From positions 62,001 to 126,000 of the forward strand of contig JAJYVT010000001.1 of assembly GCA_021791845.1 (NCBI GenBank): a stretch of 64,000 nt of DNA, in the 5' to 3' direction. This DNA comes from Actinomycetes bacterium (lineage in GTDB: Bacteria; Actinomycetota; Acidimicrobiia; Acidimicrobiales; RAAP-2). The notes beneath the pieces were generated by a model. It was not told the DNA's origin. It worked only from the letters and a program-made list of their open reading frames with translations, and did no database searches. The position numbers and the translations under genes were made by a program. Numbering within the stretch: position 1 is the first letter of the stretch; every line of letters begins with the position of its first letter. Positions 57,019 to 64,000 of this stretch are shown here, piece after piece.

Positions 57019-59361
57019 ATGCCGCGCCGGACGACCGTCGCACCGAGCACGGACTCGCCGGACTCGCCGGACTCGCGCGCGACCTCGGACGGAGGGTCGC
57101 TGCGCGAGACGGCGATCCGCAGCGGCGCGTACCTCGTCGGCCGGGAGGCCGTGGGCATCGGCGTCAGGCTCCTGGGCCTGGTGCTCGTCATGCGGCGGAT
57201 CGGTCCGGCCGACTTCGGCATCTACGGGGCGGCCGCGGCCTATGTGATCCTGGCCTCCACGCTGGCGCAGATGGGAGCGGAGGTGTTCCTCATCCGGCAG
57301 CCGGGACCGCTGCCGCGGCGCCGCTACGACGAGGTGTTCACCACGCTGCTGGTCACGTCGGCGGTGGTGGTGGTGGTGGGGCTGGCGCTGTCCTTCGCCG
57401 TCGCGCCCTGGCTGCGCCCGGTGGGCGTCGTGGTCCCGGCGCGGGTCATGGTGCTGAGCGTGCCGCTCAACGTCCTGTGGGCGCCGATGCAGGCGTGCAT
57501 CGAGCGGCAGTTCGCGTACCGGCGGCTCGGCTTTCTGGAGGTCGGCAGCGACGTGGTCCTGTACGGGACGGCGGTGCCGCTGGCGTTCCTCGGAGCGGGG
57601 CCGTGGTCGCTGATCGCCGGCTTCTTCGCCTGGCAAGCGTGGCGGTTGGTCGGCAGCATGGCGCTGTCGGGGCTCTGGCCGCGGCTGGCCTGGTCGTCCG
57701 GGACGGCTCGGGAGCTGATCGCCCATGGGCGGACCTACGCCCTCACGACATGGATCGCCGGCGCCAGGGCGGCGATCCTGACGTTGATCGTCGGGACCTA
57801 TGCCGGGGCGACCGGGGTCGGCCTGGTCAACTTCGCCCAGCGCATGGTCACAACCATGAACTTCACCGACCGGGGCGTGCACCGCATCGGCATGGTCGCG
57901 ATCTCGAAGGCCAGCCGGGAACGGCCCGGGCGGCTGTCGGTGGCCATGGAGGAGGGGACGCTGCTCCTACAGGTGGTGGCGGCGGTTCCGTTCATCGCCT
58001 TCGGGCTGGCCGCTCCGTGGATGGTCCCCGACGTCTTCGGGCGCGACTGGCTGCCGGCGATGCCGGTCTACGTGCTGCTGGCGCTGTGGGCGATGCTGCG
58101 CGTTCCCGTCACCGTCCAGCGGACGCTCCTCTACGCCCACGGACGCAACATCCCGCCGGCGATCACCAGCACGATCGAGCTGGTGCTGGTGAGCACGGTC
58201 GCGCTGGTGGCGGTTCGTCAGCTGGGCATCGTGGGATTCGGGATCGCCAGCGTCGTGGCGGTGAGCTCGAGCGTCTACACCCACCACGCCGCACGCCGGC
58301 TGGTGCAGCTCCGCTACCGGCGCCTGGTGCTGCCGATGGTCGCCCTGGTCCCGCCGGTGTTCGCCGCCGTGGTCCCCGTACCCTGGGCGTTCCTCCTGCT
58401 CCTCGTACCGGTGTCGGTGCTCGCCCTTCCCTCGATGCGGGCCGAGCTGCGCCACCTGATCTCGACGGCCCGAGCCACGGTCGGCCGGCCCCGAGCCGCG
58501 GGTGCCGTGCCATCGACGTCGCAACCGGCGCCGGCCGTGGTCACCGCGCTGCCCGTTCGCACCCCGCCCCGGGTTGCCACCCTGGGCGCGCCTGGCACCG
58601 GGGGTCGTGAGATGGCGATGAACGGCTCCTCTCGAACCACGCCGAACGTGTCGCTCTTCCCACCGTTCCAGGCATGGCGCCTCCAAGCGGGGTCGGTGGT
58701 GGACCCCACCAACCCTCGGATCGCCGATCGGGCGTCGCTCGACGCGCACGGGCTCACCTTCCGCCCGACCCCGCCGGCAGCGGGTGACGAGCGGCGCACC
58801 GCGGGGCACGAGGACGGACCCGGGCGGTCGGACGCGCCCATGCACGTGGACGGGACAGCCTCGGGGCTGGAGCCCCGGGTCCCCGACATGGTCCAGGCGC
58901 TGCTGGCCGAGACCGACCCGGTGACGGGGCTTCCCTCGCCGGTGGTGCTGCTGGCCCGGCTCGGCCGGCTGCTCGGCGCCGTGCGGGAGACCGGGTGGAC
59001 GCTCGCCGTCGTGGCGGTGGAGCTCCGACGGGGCGAGGGCGCCCGGCCGGGTGCGGCCCCCGAGGAGATGCTGGCCGACGTGGCCGAGGGACTCCGGGCC
59101 GTGCTCCGGTTCGACGACCTGGTGGCCCGGGTGGGGGCGGCGACCTTTGTCGCAGCCGTCACCCTGGTGGGACGGGGGCTGGACGGCATCCACGTCGCCG
59201 CCCACGTCGAGGGATCGGTTCGCGCCGCGCTGGCGGCATCGGGCCACGGAGCGCTGTCCGAGCGCTGGACCGTGCGGTCCGCCCACGAGGTGGTGCCGTT
59301 GCCGTGCGACCGCGACGCCGACGAGCTGGTGCGCCGGGTGCTGGAGGCGCTCGATGGCTGA
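57019..59361 (+). CDS. Polysaccharide flippase fused to a degenerate GGDEF domain
   Basis: 780 residues. Residues about 25-475 form a Wzx/MurJ-like multidrug-oligosaccharide-polysaccharide flippase with twelve to fourteen transmembrane helices, starting SGAYLVGREAVGIGVRLLGL, with GPADFGIYGAAAAYVILAST. A cytoplasmic linker follows (about 480-630). The C-terminal domain starts TDPVTGLPSPVVLLARLGRL (from 631), matching the entry of GGDEF domains. The active site GGDEF is replaced by GAATF (706-710), yet RFDD (697-700) keeps the I-site at the right spacing. It should move lipid-linked repeat units outward and may be gated by c-di-GMP; the fusion is the main reason to think so. Overlaps acpS by 8 nt. 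Confidence 0.85.
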   Translation: MPRRTTVAPSTDSPDSPDSRATSDGGSLRETAIRSGAYLVGREAVGIGVRLLGLVLVMRRIGPADFGIYGAAAAYVILASTLAQMGAEVFLIRQPGPLPRRRYDEVFTTLLVTSAVVVVVGLALSFAVAPWLRPVGVVVPARVMVLSVPLNVLWAPMQACIERQFAYRRLGFLEVGSDVVLYGTAVPLAFLGAGPWSLIAGFFAWQAWRLVGSMALSGLWPRLAWSSGTARELIAHGRTYALTTWIAGARAAILTLIVGTYAGATGVGLVNFAQRMVTTMNFTDRGVHRIGMVAISKASRERPGRLSVAMEEGTLLLQVVAAVPFIAFGLAAPWMVPDVFGRDWLPAMPVYVLLALWAMLRVPVTVQRTLLYAHGRNIPPAITSTIELVLVSTVALVAVRQLGIVGFGIASVVAVSSSVYTHHAARRLVQLRYRRLVLPMVALVPPVFAAVVPVPWAFLLLLVPVSVLALPSMRAELRHLISTARATVGRPRAAGAVPSTSQPAPAVVTALPVRTPPRVATLGAPGTGGREMAMNGSSRTTPNVSLFPPFQAWRLQAGSVVDPTNPRIADRASLDAHGLTFRPTPPAAGDERRTAGHEDGPGRSDAPMHVDGTASGLEPRVPDMVQALLAETDPVTGLPSPVVLLARLGRLLGAVRETGWTLAVVAVELRRGEGARPGAAPEEMLADVAEGLRAVLRFDDLVARVGAATFVAAVTLVGRGLDGIHVAAHVEGSVRAALAASGHGALSERWTVRSAHEVVPLPCDRDADELVRRVLEALDG

Positions 59362-59860
59362 TCGTGGTCCGGCACAGGCCGTGGATGCCACCGCCACCGT
59401 GGATGCCATCGCCGCCGTGGGCGCGCCCGTGAGGGTCGGCGTGGACGTCACCGCCGTGGCGGAGGTGGCCGACGCCGTCGCCATCTTCGGCGACCGCTAC
59501 CTGCACCGGCTCTTCACCCCCCACGAGGTCGAGAGCTGTGGGGGAGCGGCCGCCGCCGCCTCCCTGGCCGCGCGCTTTGCCGCCAAGGAGGCCGTCGTCA
59601 AGGTGCTCGAGCCCTCGGGTGCCCGCCCGCCGTGGCGGGACATCGAGGTGGTCCGGCGCCCCGACGGCGCCTGCCGCATCCGGCTGCACCGGACGGCGGC
59701 ATCGCTGGCGGCCGAGCACGGCGTGGGCCCCATCAGCGTGAGCCTCAGCCACGAGGCCGGGCTCGCCGTGGCCGTCGTGGCCGCGGCGTGCGAGGGCCCG
59801 GCCGACGGCCCGCGACAACGTTCAACCGAGCAATCCAACACCGGAGGAGCAGACCGATGA
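59354..59860 (+). CDS. Holo-ACP synthase-type phosphopantetheinyl transferase
   Basis: 168 residues. An Ala/Val-rich N-terminal extension, then VRVGVDVTAVAEVADAVAIF with the Mg-binding Asp, YLHRLFTPHEVESC and SLAARFAAKEAVVKVLEPSG with the catalytic Glu. SVSLSHEAGLAVAVVA ends the domain. It transfers 4'-phosphopantetheine from CoA to the Ser of a carrier protein. The adjacent carrier-protein gene overlaps by 4 nt, so this is probably its dedicated activator rather than the fatty-acid AcpS of the cell. Confidence 0.9.
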   Translation: MADRGPAQAVDATATVDAIAAVGAPVRVGVDVTAVAEVADAVAIFGDRYLHRLFTPHEVESCGGAAAAASLAARFAAKEAVVKVLEPSGARPPWRDIEVVRRPDGACRIRLHRTAASLAAEHGVGPISVSLSHEAGLAVAVVAAACEGPADGPRQRSTEQSNTGGADR

Positions 59861-60126
59861 CGACGACCGACGAGAGCACCCGACGCATTCGCGAGGTGCT
59901 GGCCGACCACGGCCGGCTCCCGGTGGACGTGGGCCAGCTGTCCGACGACGACGACCTGTTCCAGGCGGGAATGACGTCACACGCCAGCGTGAACGTCATG
60001 CTCGCCCTGGAGGACGCCTTCGACGTGGAGTTCCCCGAGGCCATGCTGCGCAAGAGCACCTTCGCCTCGATCGGCGCGCTGCGCCGAGCCCTCGCCGAGC
60101 TCGAGACCATGGAGGTGCCGGCATGA
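59857..60126 (+). CDS. Acyl/aminoacyl carrier protein
   Basis: 89 residues, ATG with GGAGGAG upstream. Four-helix carrier fold: STRRIREVLADHGRLPVDVG, DDDLFQAGMTSHASVNVMLA and LEDAFDVEFPEAMLRKSTFA. The phosphopantetheine Ser is residue 41, in GMTSHASV instead of the usual GxDSL. Carrier proteins with this context are the partners of amino acid:carrier-protein ligases such as the one encoded at 61328. Overlaps both neighbours by 4 nt. Confidence 0.92.
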   Translation: MTTTDESTRRIREVLADHGRLPVDVGQLSDDDDLFQAGMTSHASVNVMLALEDAFDVEFPEAMLRKSTFASIGALRRALAELETMEVPA

Positions 60127-61331
60127 CCGTGTCCTTGACCCAGCCCACCACCGGCCCGGTGCCGTCGGGGCTGCTGCGCTCGGTGGAGCGGCTCGGCCGC
60201 GACGTCGCCGCCGCCCATGCCGACGACGTCGACCGCTCGGCGCGGTTCCCCGCCGAGACCTTCGACGCGCTGAAGGAGGCAGGGGTGCTCGGCGCCCTCG
60301 TGCCGCGAGCGCTCGGAGGCGCGGGGCTGACCCTCGCCGAGGCGTGCGCCGGCGTGCGCGCCCTGGGACGCCACTGCGCCTCGAGCGCCATGGTGCTCGC
60401 CATGCACCATCTCCAGGTGGCATGCCTGGTCCGCCACGGCCGGTCCGAGGCCCTCCGCCAGCTCCTGGCCGACGTGGCCGACCGCCAGCTCCTGCTCGCG
60501 TCGGCAACGACCGAGGCGGGCATCGGCGGGCGGCTGCGGGAGAGCAGCTGCGCCGTGCACGCCGACGGAGAGCGCTTCGAGCTGGAGAAGCAGGCCCCGG
60601 TCATCTCCTATGGCGCCCACGCCGACGCGGTGCTGGTCACGGCCCGGCGGACCCCGGACAGCCCGCCCGGCGACCAGGTGCTGGTCGCCTGCGTCAAGCC
60701 CGGGGTCTCGCTGGAGCAGGTGGGCGAGTGGGACACGCTCGGGCTGCGGGGCACCTGCAGCCCCGGCTTCGTCCTGCGGGCTGCCGGCCCGCTGTCGATG
60801 ATCCTCGACGACCCGTTCGCCGACGTCGCGGCCGAGACGATGCTGCCCTACTCCCACATCCTCTGGAGCCACGTCTGGCTCGGCATCGCCGACGCCGCCA
60901 TGTCCAAGGCGGGCGCGCTCGTGCGCAAGAAGGCGCGCCAGGACCCGGGCACGGTGCCGCCGGGCGCCCGCCGCCTGGCCGAGCTCGACGTCGTCTTCCA
61001 CCAGCTCGAGAGCTTGGCGACGGCGACGCTCGCCCGTTACGACGAGGCCGCCGGCGGCCAGCGGGCCGAGAGCGTCGGCGACGCGGTCGCCCTCAATGCC
61101 CTCAAGGTGGGCGCCTCCCGGCTCGTCGTGGAGGTGGTGACCGGGGCGCTCGGGATCTGCGGCATGGACGGCTACCGCGAGGGCACGCCCTTCAGCCTCG
61201 GCCGCCAGCTCCGGGATGCCCACAGCGCCGCGCTCATGGTCAGCAACGACCGCATCCTGGGTGACAACGCCCAGCTCCTGCTGCTGTCGAGGGACCCCGG
61301 CGGCACCGATCGCACGGAAGGGAAGGTGTGA
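60123..61331 (+). CDS. Acyl-CoA dehydrogenase-family flavoenzyme
   Basis: 402 residues. N-terminal helical domain with FPAETFDALKEAGVLGALVP and ALGGAGLTLAEACAGVRALG; the middle beta domain has LLLASATTEAGIGGRLRES. C-terminal helices contain GALGICGMDGYREGTPFSLG, with a Glu where acyl-CoA dehydrogenases have their catalytic base, followed by RQLRDAHSAALMVSNDRIL. In this context the substrate is probably an aminoacyl thioester on the neighbouring carrier protein, as known for prolyl-carrier dehydrogenases, but that is inference. Overlaps on both sides. Confidence 0.87.
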   Translation: MTVSLTQPTTGPVPSGLLRSVERLGRDVAAAHADDVDRSARFPAETFDALKEAGVLGALVPRALGGAGLTLAEACAGVRALGRHCASSAMVLAMHHLQVACLVRHGRSEALRQLLADVADRQLLLASATTEAGIGGRLRESSCAVHADGERFELEKQAPVISYGAHADAVLVTARRTPDSPPGDQVLVACVKPGVSLEQVGEWDTLGLRGTCSPGFVLRAAGPLSMILDDPFADVAAETMLPYSHILWSHVWLGIADAAMSKAGALVRKKARQDPGTVPPGARRLAELDVVFHQLESLATATLARYDEAAGGQRAESVGDAVALNALKVGASRLVVEVVTGALGICGMDGYREGTPFSLGRQLRDAHSAALMVSNDRILGDNAQLLLLSRDPGGTDRTEGKV

Positions 61332-62320
61332 CCACCATGGTCCAGACCCACACACACCGCTCCGGAGGCGCCGCCGACATCAGCGCCGCCGACATCAGCC
61401 CCTCCGACGGGGCATCCTCCCTCGTCCGGCGCATGCTGGATGCGGGGCTGCTCGCCCCGACGGGCGTCCTCGGCCTCTACGGCCGGTCCGGGGCGTACCA
61501 GGACGTCGCCGACGGCATCGGCATGATGGTGCGCCGCTGGGGTGCGTCCCTCGGGGCACGCCGCTTGCACCTGCCGCCGGTCCTGGCGCGGGCGACCTTC
61601 GCCCACACGAACTACCTCGAGTCCTTCCCCGACCTCATGGGGTCGGTGCACGTCTTCACCGGCGGGGACGCCGAGCACAAGCAGCTGCTGCGCCGGGTCG
61701 AGTCCGGCGGGGACTGGCCCGCGCTCCTCGAGCCGGCGGAGGTGGTGCTGGCCTCGGCCGCGTGCCACGGCGTGTACCCGCTGTGCACCGGGACGCTGCC
61801 AGAGGAGGGCCTCACCTTCGACGTGCAGAGCTCCTGCTTCCGGCACGAGCCCAGCGCCCAGGCGGCCCGGATGCAGTCCTTCGTGATGCACGAGATCGTG
61901 CACGTGGGGACGGCGCAGAGCGCCTGGGACCACCGAGAGGAAGGTCTGGCCCGTGGCATCCGGATGCTGGAGGCCCTGGGGCTGTCGATGCAGGCCGTGC
62001 CGGCGTCGGACCCGTTCTTCGGCCGGGTCGGCTCCGTGCTCGCCGCCGGGCAGCTGGAAGAGCAGCTGAAGATCGAGGGGGTCACCCCGATCCCCGGCAC
62101 CGACGGCGTGACGGCGATCATGTCGGCCAACTGCCACCGGGACCACTTCGGCGTGCCGTTCTCCATCCGGACCGCCGGCGGCGACGTGGCGCACAGCGCC
62201 TGCGTGGCCTTCGGCGTCGACCGCATCGTGGTCGCGCTGCTGGCCGTGCACGGCTTCGAGCCGGAGCGCTGGCCGTTCTACGTGCGGGCCCAGCTCGGCC
62301 TGGCCGGGACCGAAGGCTGA
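61328..62320 (+). CDS. Amino acid:[carrier protein] ligase (class II synthetase-like)
   Basis: 330 residues from a GTG overlapping the dehydrogenase. It is a truncated seryl-tRNA-synthetase-like catalytic core without a tRNA-binding arm. Motif 2 is SSCFRHEPSAQAARMQSFVM; motif 3 is ACVAFGVDRIVVALLAVHG. Candidate zinc ligands are Cys in SAACHGVYPLC and SANCHRDHFG plus the Glu of FRHE, as in the Bradyrhizobium enzyme family (Bll0957 type). Those enzymes adenylate glycine or alanine and load it on a phosphopantetheine carrier protein. The carrier, its activator and the DUF1839 protein are all adjacent. Confidence 0.9.
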   Translation: MTTMVQTHTHRSGGAADISAADISPSDGASSLVRRMLDAGLLAPTGVLGLYGRSGAYQDVADGIGMMVRRWGASLGARRLHLPPVLARATFAHTNYLESFPDLMGSVHVFTGGDAEHKQLLRRVESGGDWPALLEPAEVVLASAACHGVYPLCTGTLPEEGLTFDVQSSCFRHEPSAQAARMQSFVMHEIVHVGTAQSAWDHREEGLARGIRMLEALGLSMQAVPASDPFFGRVGSVLAAGQLEEQLKIEGVTPIPGTDGVTAIMSANCHRDHFGVPFSIRTAGGDVAHSACVAFGVDRIVVALLAVHGFEPERWPFYVRAQLGLAGTEG

Positions 62321-62332
62321 CGGGGCCCGCCC

Positions 62333-63400
62333 ATGCGAGCCGACGTCCTGTGCATCGACCCGGCCGGGTACCGGTCCCACCCCCTCCACGGGGGGGACCG
62401 CGTCTGGACCGAGACGAACTGCGCCGCCGACCTGTGGATCGAGACCCTGCACGCCCTCGGCTACGACCCCGTGGCCGGGCTCGGGTTCGCCCTCGCCTCG
62501 GACTTCGACGGCGACCAGTGGCGCATGTTCACCTATCCGGCCGGCACGCTCCGGTCGCTCTACGGTCTCGAGGCCGACGAGCTGAACGTCTGGCGGCCCC
62601 TGCGCGAGCACGTCGTCGAGCAGCTCGCCTTCGGGAACCTGGTCGCCTTCGACGCCGACGCATGGTGGCTCCCGGACACCGCCGGGCTCACCTACCGCAG
62701 CGCGCACCAGAAGACCACCATCCTGGCGGCGCGCATCGACACCGAACGCTGCTGCCTGGGCTACATCCACAACGCCGGTTACTACGAGCTCGGCGGGGAG
62801 GACTTCGAGGCCCTGCTCCCGGCTCGCCCGGCGCCGGACCAGCTGCCGCCCTACACGCTGCAGGTGCGTCTGGCGGGGCGCCGGTCGCCGGGACCGGCCG
62901 ACCGGGAACGGGCGGTCCGGCTGGCCCGCGCCCACCTCGACCGCCGACCGCTCCACAACCCGGTGGCACGGATGGCGGCGCGGGTCCACCACGACCTCGA
63001 GCGCCTCCGGGCCGACGGCCTCGACGCCTTCCATCGCTGGGCGTTCGGGACCCTCCGCCAGTGCGGCGCCAACGCCGAGCTGGCCGCCTCCTTCGCCACG
63101 TGGCTGGAGGCGGCCGGGGTGGCCGGGGCGTCGGACGGCGCGGCCCCGCTGGAGGCGGTGGCGATGGGCATGAAGTCGGCGGAGATGGTCATGGCGCGGG
63201 CGGTCCGCGGACGCGCCGTGGACGTGGACGCCTTGTTCGGGCCGCTGGCGGCCAGCTGGGCGGCCGGGATCGACGGGGTGGCCGGCGCCGTGTCGGCGTC
63301 GTGCGCCGGCTCGCCGGCGACAGCGCCCGGAACCGAGGTCGAGGACGCGCCGGCAGGGGCACGGCCGTGGCGGGCCGAGCCCTCGATGGCGAGCCGGTGA
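62333..63400 (+). CDS. DUF1839 protein, probable aminoacyl transferase of the carrier-protein module
   Basis: 355 residues, cytoplasmic. It starts VLCIDPAGYRSHPLHGGDRV with WTETNCAADLWIETLHALGY, whose Cys may be a nucleophile. FGNLVAFDADAWWLPDTAGL and YRSAHQKTTILAARID carry conserved Asp and His, giving a papain-like Cys-His-Asp arrangement. CLGYIHNAGYYELGGEDFEA follows. DUF1839 genes are usually found beside amino acid:carrier-protein ligases, so a role in moving the aminoacyl group from the carrier to an acceptor is likely, but unproven. It overlaps the GH2 gene by 4 nt. Confidence 0.85.
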   Translation: MRADVLCIDPAGYRSHPLHGGDRVWTETNCAADLWIETLHALGYDPVAGLGFALASDFDGDQWRMFTYPAGTLRSLYGLEADELNVWRPLREHVVEQLAFGNLVAFDADAWWLPDTAGLTYRSAHQKTTILAARIDTERCCLGYIHNAGYYELGGEDFEALLPARPAPDQLPPYTLQVRLAGRRSPGPADRERAVRLARAHLDRRPLHNPVARMAARVHHDLERLRADGLDAFHRWAFGTLRQCGANAELAASFATWLEAAGVAGASDGAAPLEAVAMGMKSAEMVMARAVRGRAVDVDALFGPLAASWAAGIDGVAGAVSASCAGSPATAPGTEVEDAPAGARPWRAEPSMASR

Positions 63401-64000
63401 GGGGCGACGCGGTGCTGCTCGAGACCGGATGGGAGTGCGCCGAGAGCGCGTCGGGGACGGCGGCGGGCCCCGACGCGCTCTCGGCGCACCCCGGCTTGGA
63501 CTGGTTTCCGGCCCAGGTCCCGGGGACGGTGGCCTCGGCCCTGCGCGCCGCCGGGCGTCCGGTCGTCCGCGAGCTGCTGGATGAGCGGGACTGGTGGTTC
63601 CGCTGTCGCTTCGCCGGCCCGGGCGGCCCGCACCGGGTCCACTTCGGCGGCATCGCCACGGTGGCGGACGTCTGGCTCAACGGCTCCCACGTGCTGGCGT
63701 CGGCATCCATGCACCGGGCGCAGTCGGTGGACGTCGACGACCTGTCCGGGGAGTGCGAGCTCGTGGTCCGGTGCTCGGCGCTGGCCCGCGTCCTCGCCCG
63801 GCGGCGGCCCCGCCCCCGCTGGAAGACCTACCTGGTCGAGAGCCAGCAGCTGCGGTGGGTCCGCACGAGCCTGCTCGGCCGCGTTCCGGGCTGGGCCGAG
63901 GTCCCGCCCGCGGTGGGCCTGTGGCGCCCGGTCGAGCTCCAGCCGCTCGACGGCTCGACCGTGGCCGGCGTGCGGCTCCGGGCCCGGTGCGGTCCGGACG
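63397..64000 (+). CDS. Beta-mannosidase-like GH2 protein (3' part missing)
   Basis: The frame from a GTG overlapping the DUF1839 stop runs 201 codons and off the right edge. It has the N-terminal sugar-binding domain of GH2 enzymes: LETGWECAESASG, DWFPAQVPGTVASALRAAGR, LLDERDWWFRCRFAGPG and VHFGGIATVADVWLNGSHV, followed by WVRTSLLGRVPGWAEVPPAV and GLWRPVELQPLDG. No signal peptide is visible. The catalytic domain is outside the window, so activity cannot be judged. In its context it may act on mannose-containing parts of the exopolysaccharide or bind sugar for the aminoacyl transfer. Confidence 0.82.
   Translation, partial: MRGDAVLLETGWECAESASGTAAGPDALSAHPGLDWFPAQVPGTVASALRAAGRPVVRELLDERDWWFRCRFAGPGGPHRVHFGGIATVADVWLNGSHVLASASMHRAQSVDVDDLSGECELVVRCSALARVLARRRPRPRWKTYLVESQQLRWVRTSLLGRVPGWAEVPPAVGLWRPVELQPLDGSTVAGVRLRARCGPD

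Overview
The window is very GC-rich, densely coded chromosomal DNA with frequent GTG starts and many 4-bp stop/start overlaps. An Rpf-like cell-wall lytic enzyme, a dnaK-grpE-dnaJ-hspR-clpB cluster with a HAIR-like operator, an F420-type PPOX protein, a GlnR-like operator before an ammonium transporter, a BTAD-type regulator and a PurS/PurQ/PurL split FGAM synthase together point to Actinomycetota. Acidimicrobiia or a relative is my best guess, but this is inference. I see no phage, IS element, CRISPR array or rRNA. There is one tRNA, Gly with anticodon CCC.

Left third (1-18 kb), mixed housekeeping and envelope genes: a ChrB-like fragment at the edge, a PAP2 phosphatase, a DAO-type FAD oxidoreductase, a membrane-anchored SGNH-like protein, an Rpf-like transglycosylase, a membrane diguanylate cyclase, a P2-type cation ATPase, an aldo/keto reductase, an unrecognised membrane-anchored protein, tRNA-Gly, a membrane Fe-S oxidoreductase, a PPOX protein, a stand-alone cNMP-binding protein, an ammonium transporter and phosphoglycerate mutase.

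Middle (18-44 kb): the heat-shock operon dnaK-grpE-dnaJ-hspR plus clpB; a BNR-repeat protein paired with a MoaD/ThiS-like protein; an SDR; the purine run purA-D-B-C-S-Q-L, almost every junction overlapping; a divergent PHP phosphoesterase; purF-purM-pyrE; and a large AAA/TPR regulator whose winged-helix and BTAD domains sit at the C-terminus.

Right third (44-64 kb): an exopolysaccharide locus. It holds three glycosyltransferases, a polyprenyl-phosphate sugar-1-phosphate transferase, a Wzz-type co-polymerase, a Wzy-like polymerase, a TIM-barrel glycosidase-like protein and a flippase. Cyclic-di-GMP signalling appears built in. A PAS-PAS-GGDEF cyclase with intact active site and I-site opens the first forward operon. 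A GAF protein and the flippase both end in degenerate GGDEF domains that have lost the active-site motif but keep the RxxD inhibitory-site motif, as expected of c-di-GMP receptors. Directly downstream, with overlapping or near-overlapping genes, lies an aminoacyl-carrier-protein module: AcpS, carrier protein, acyl-CoA dehydrogenase, class-II-synthetase-like amino acid:carrier-protein ligase, DUF1839 protein and a GH2 beta-mannosidase-like protein cut by the right edge. The most interesting proposal from this window is that c-di-GMP gates export of an exopolysaccharide that carries, or is processed together with, an amino-acid-derived group.
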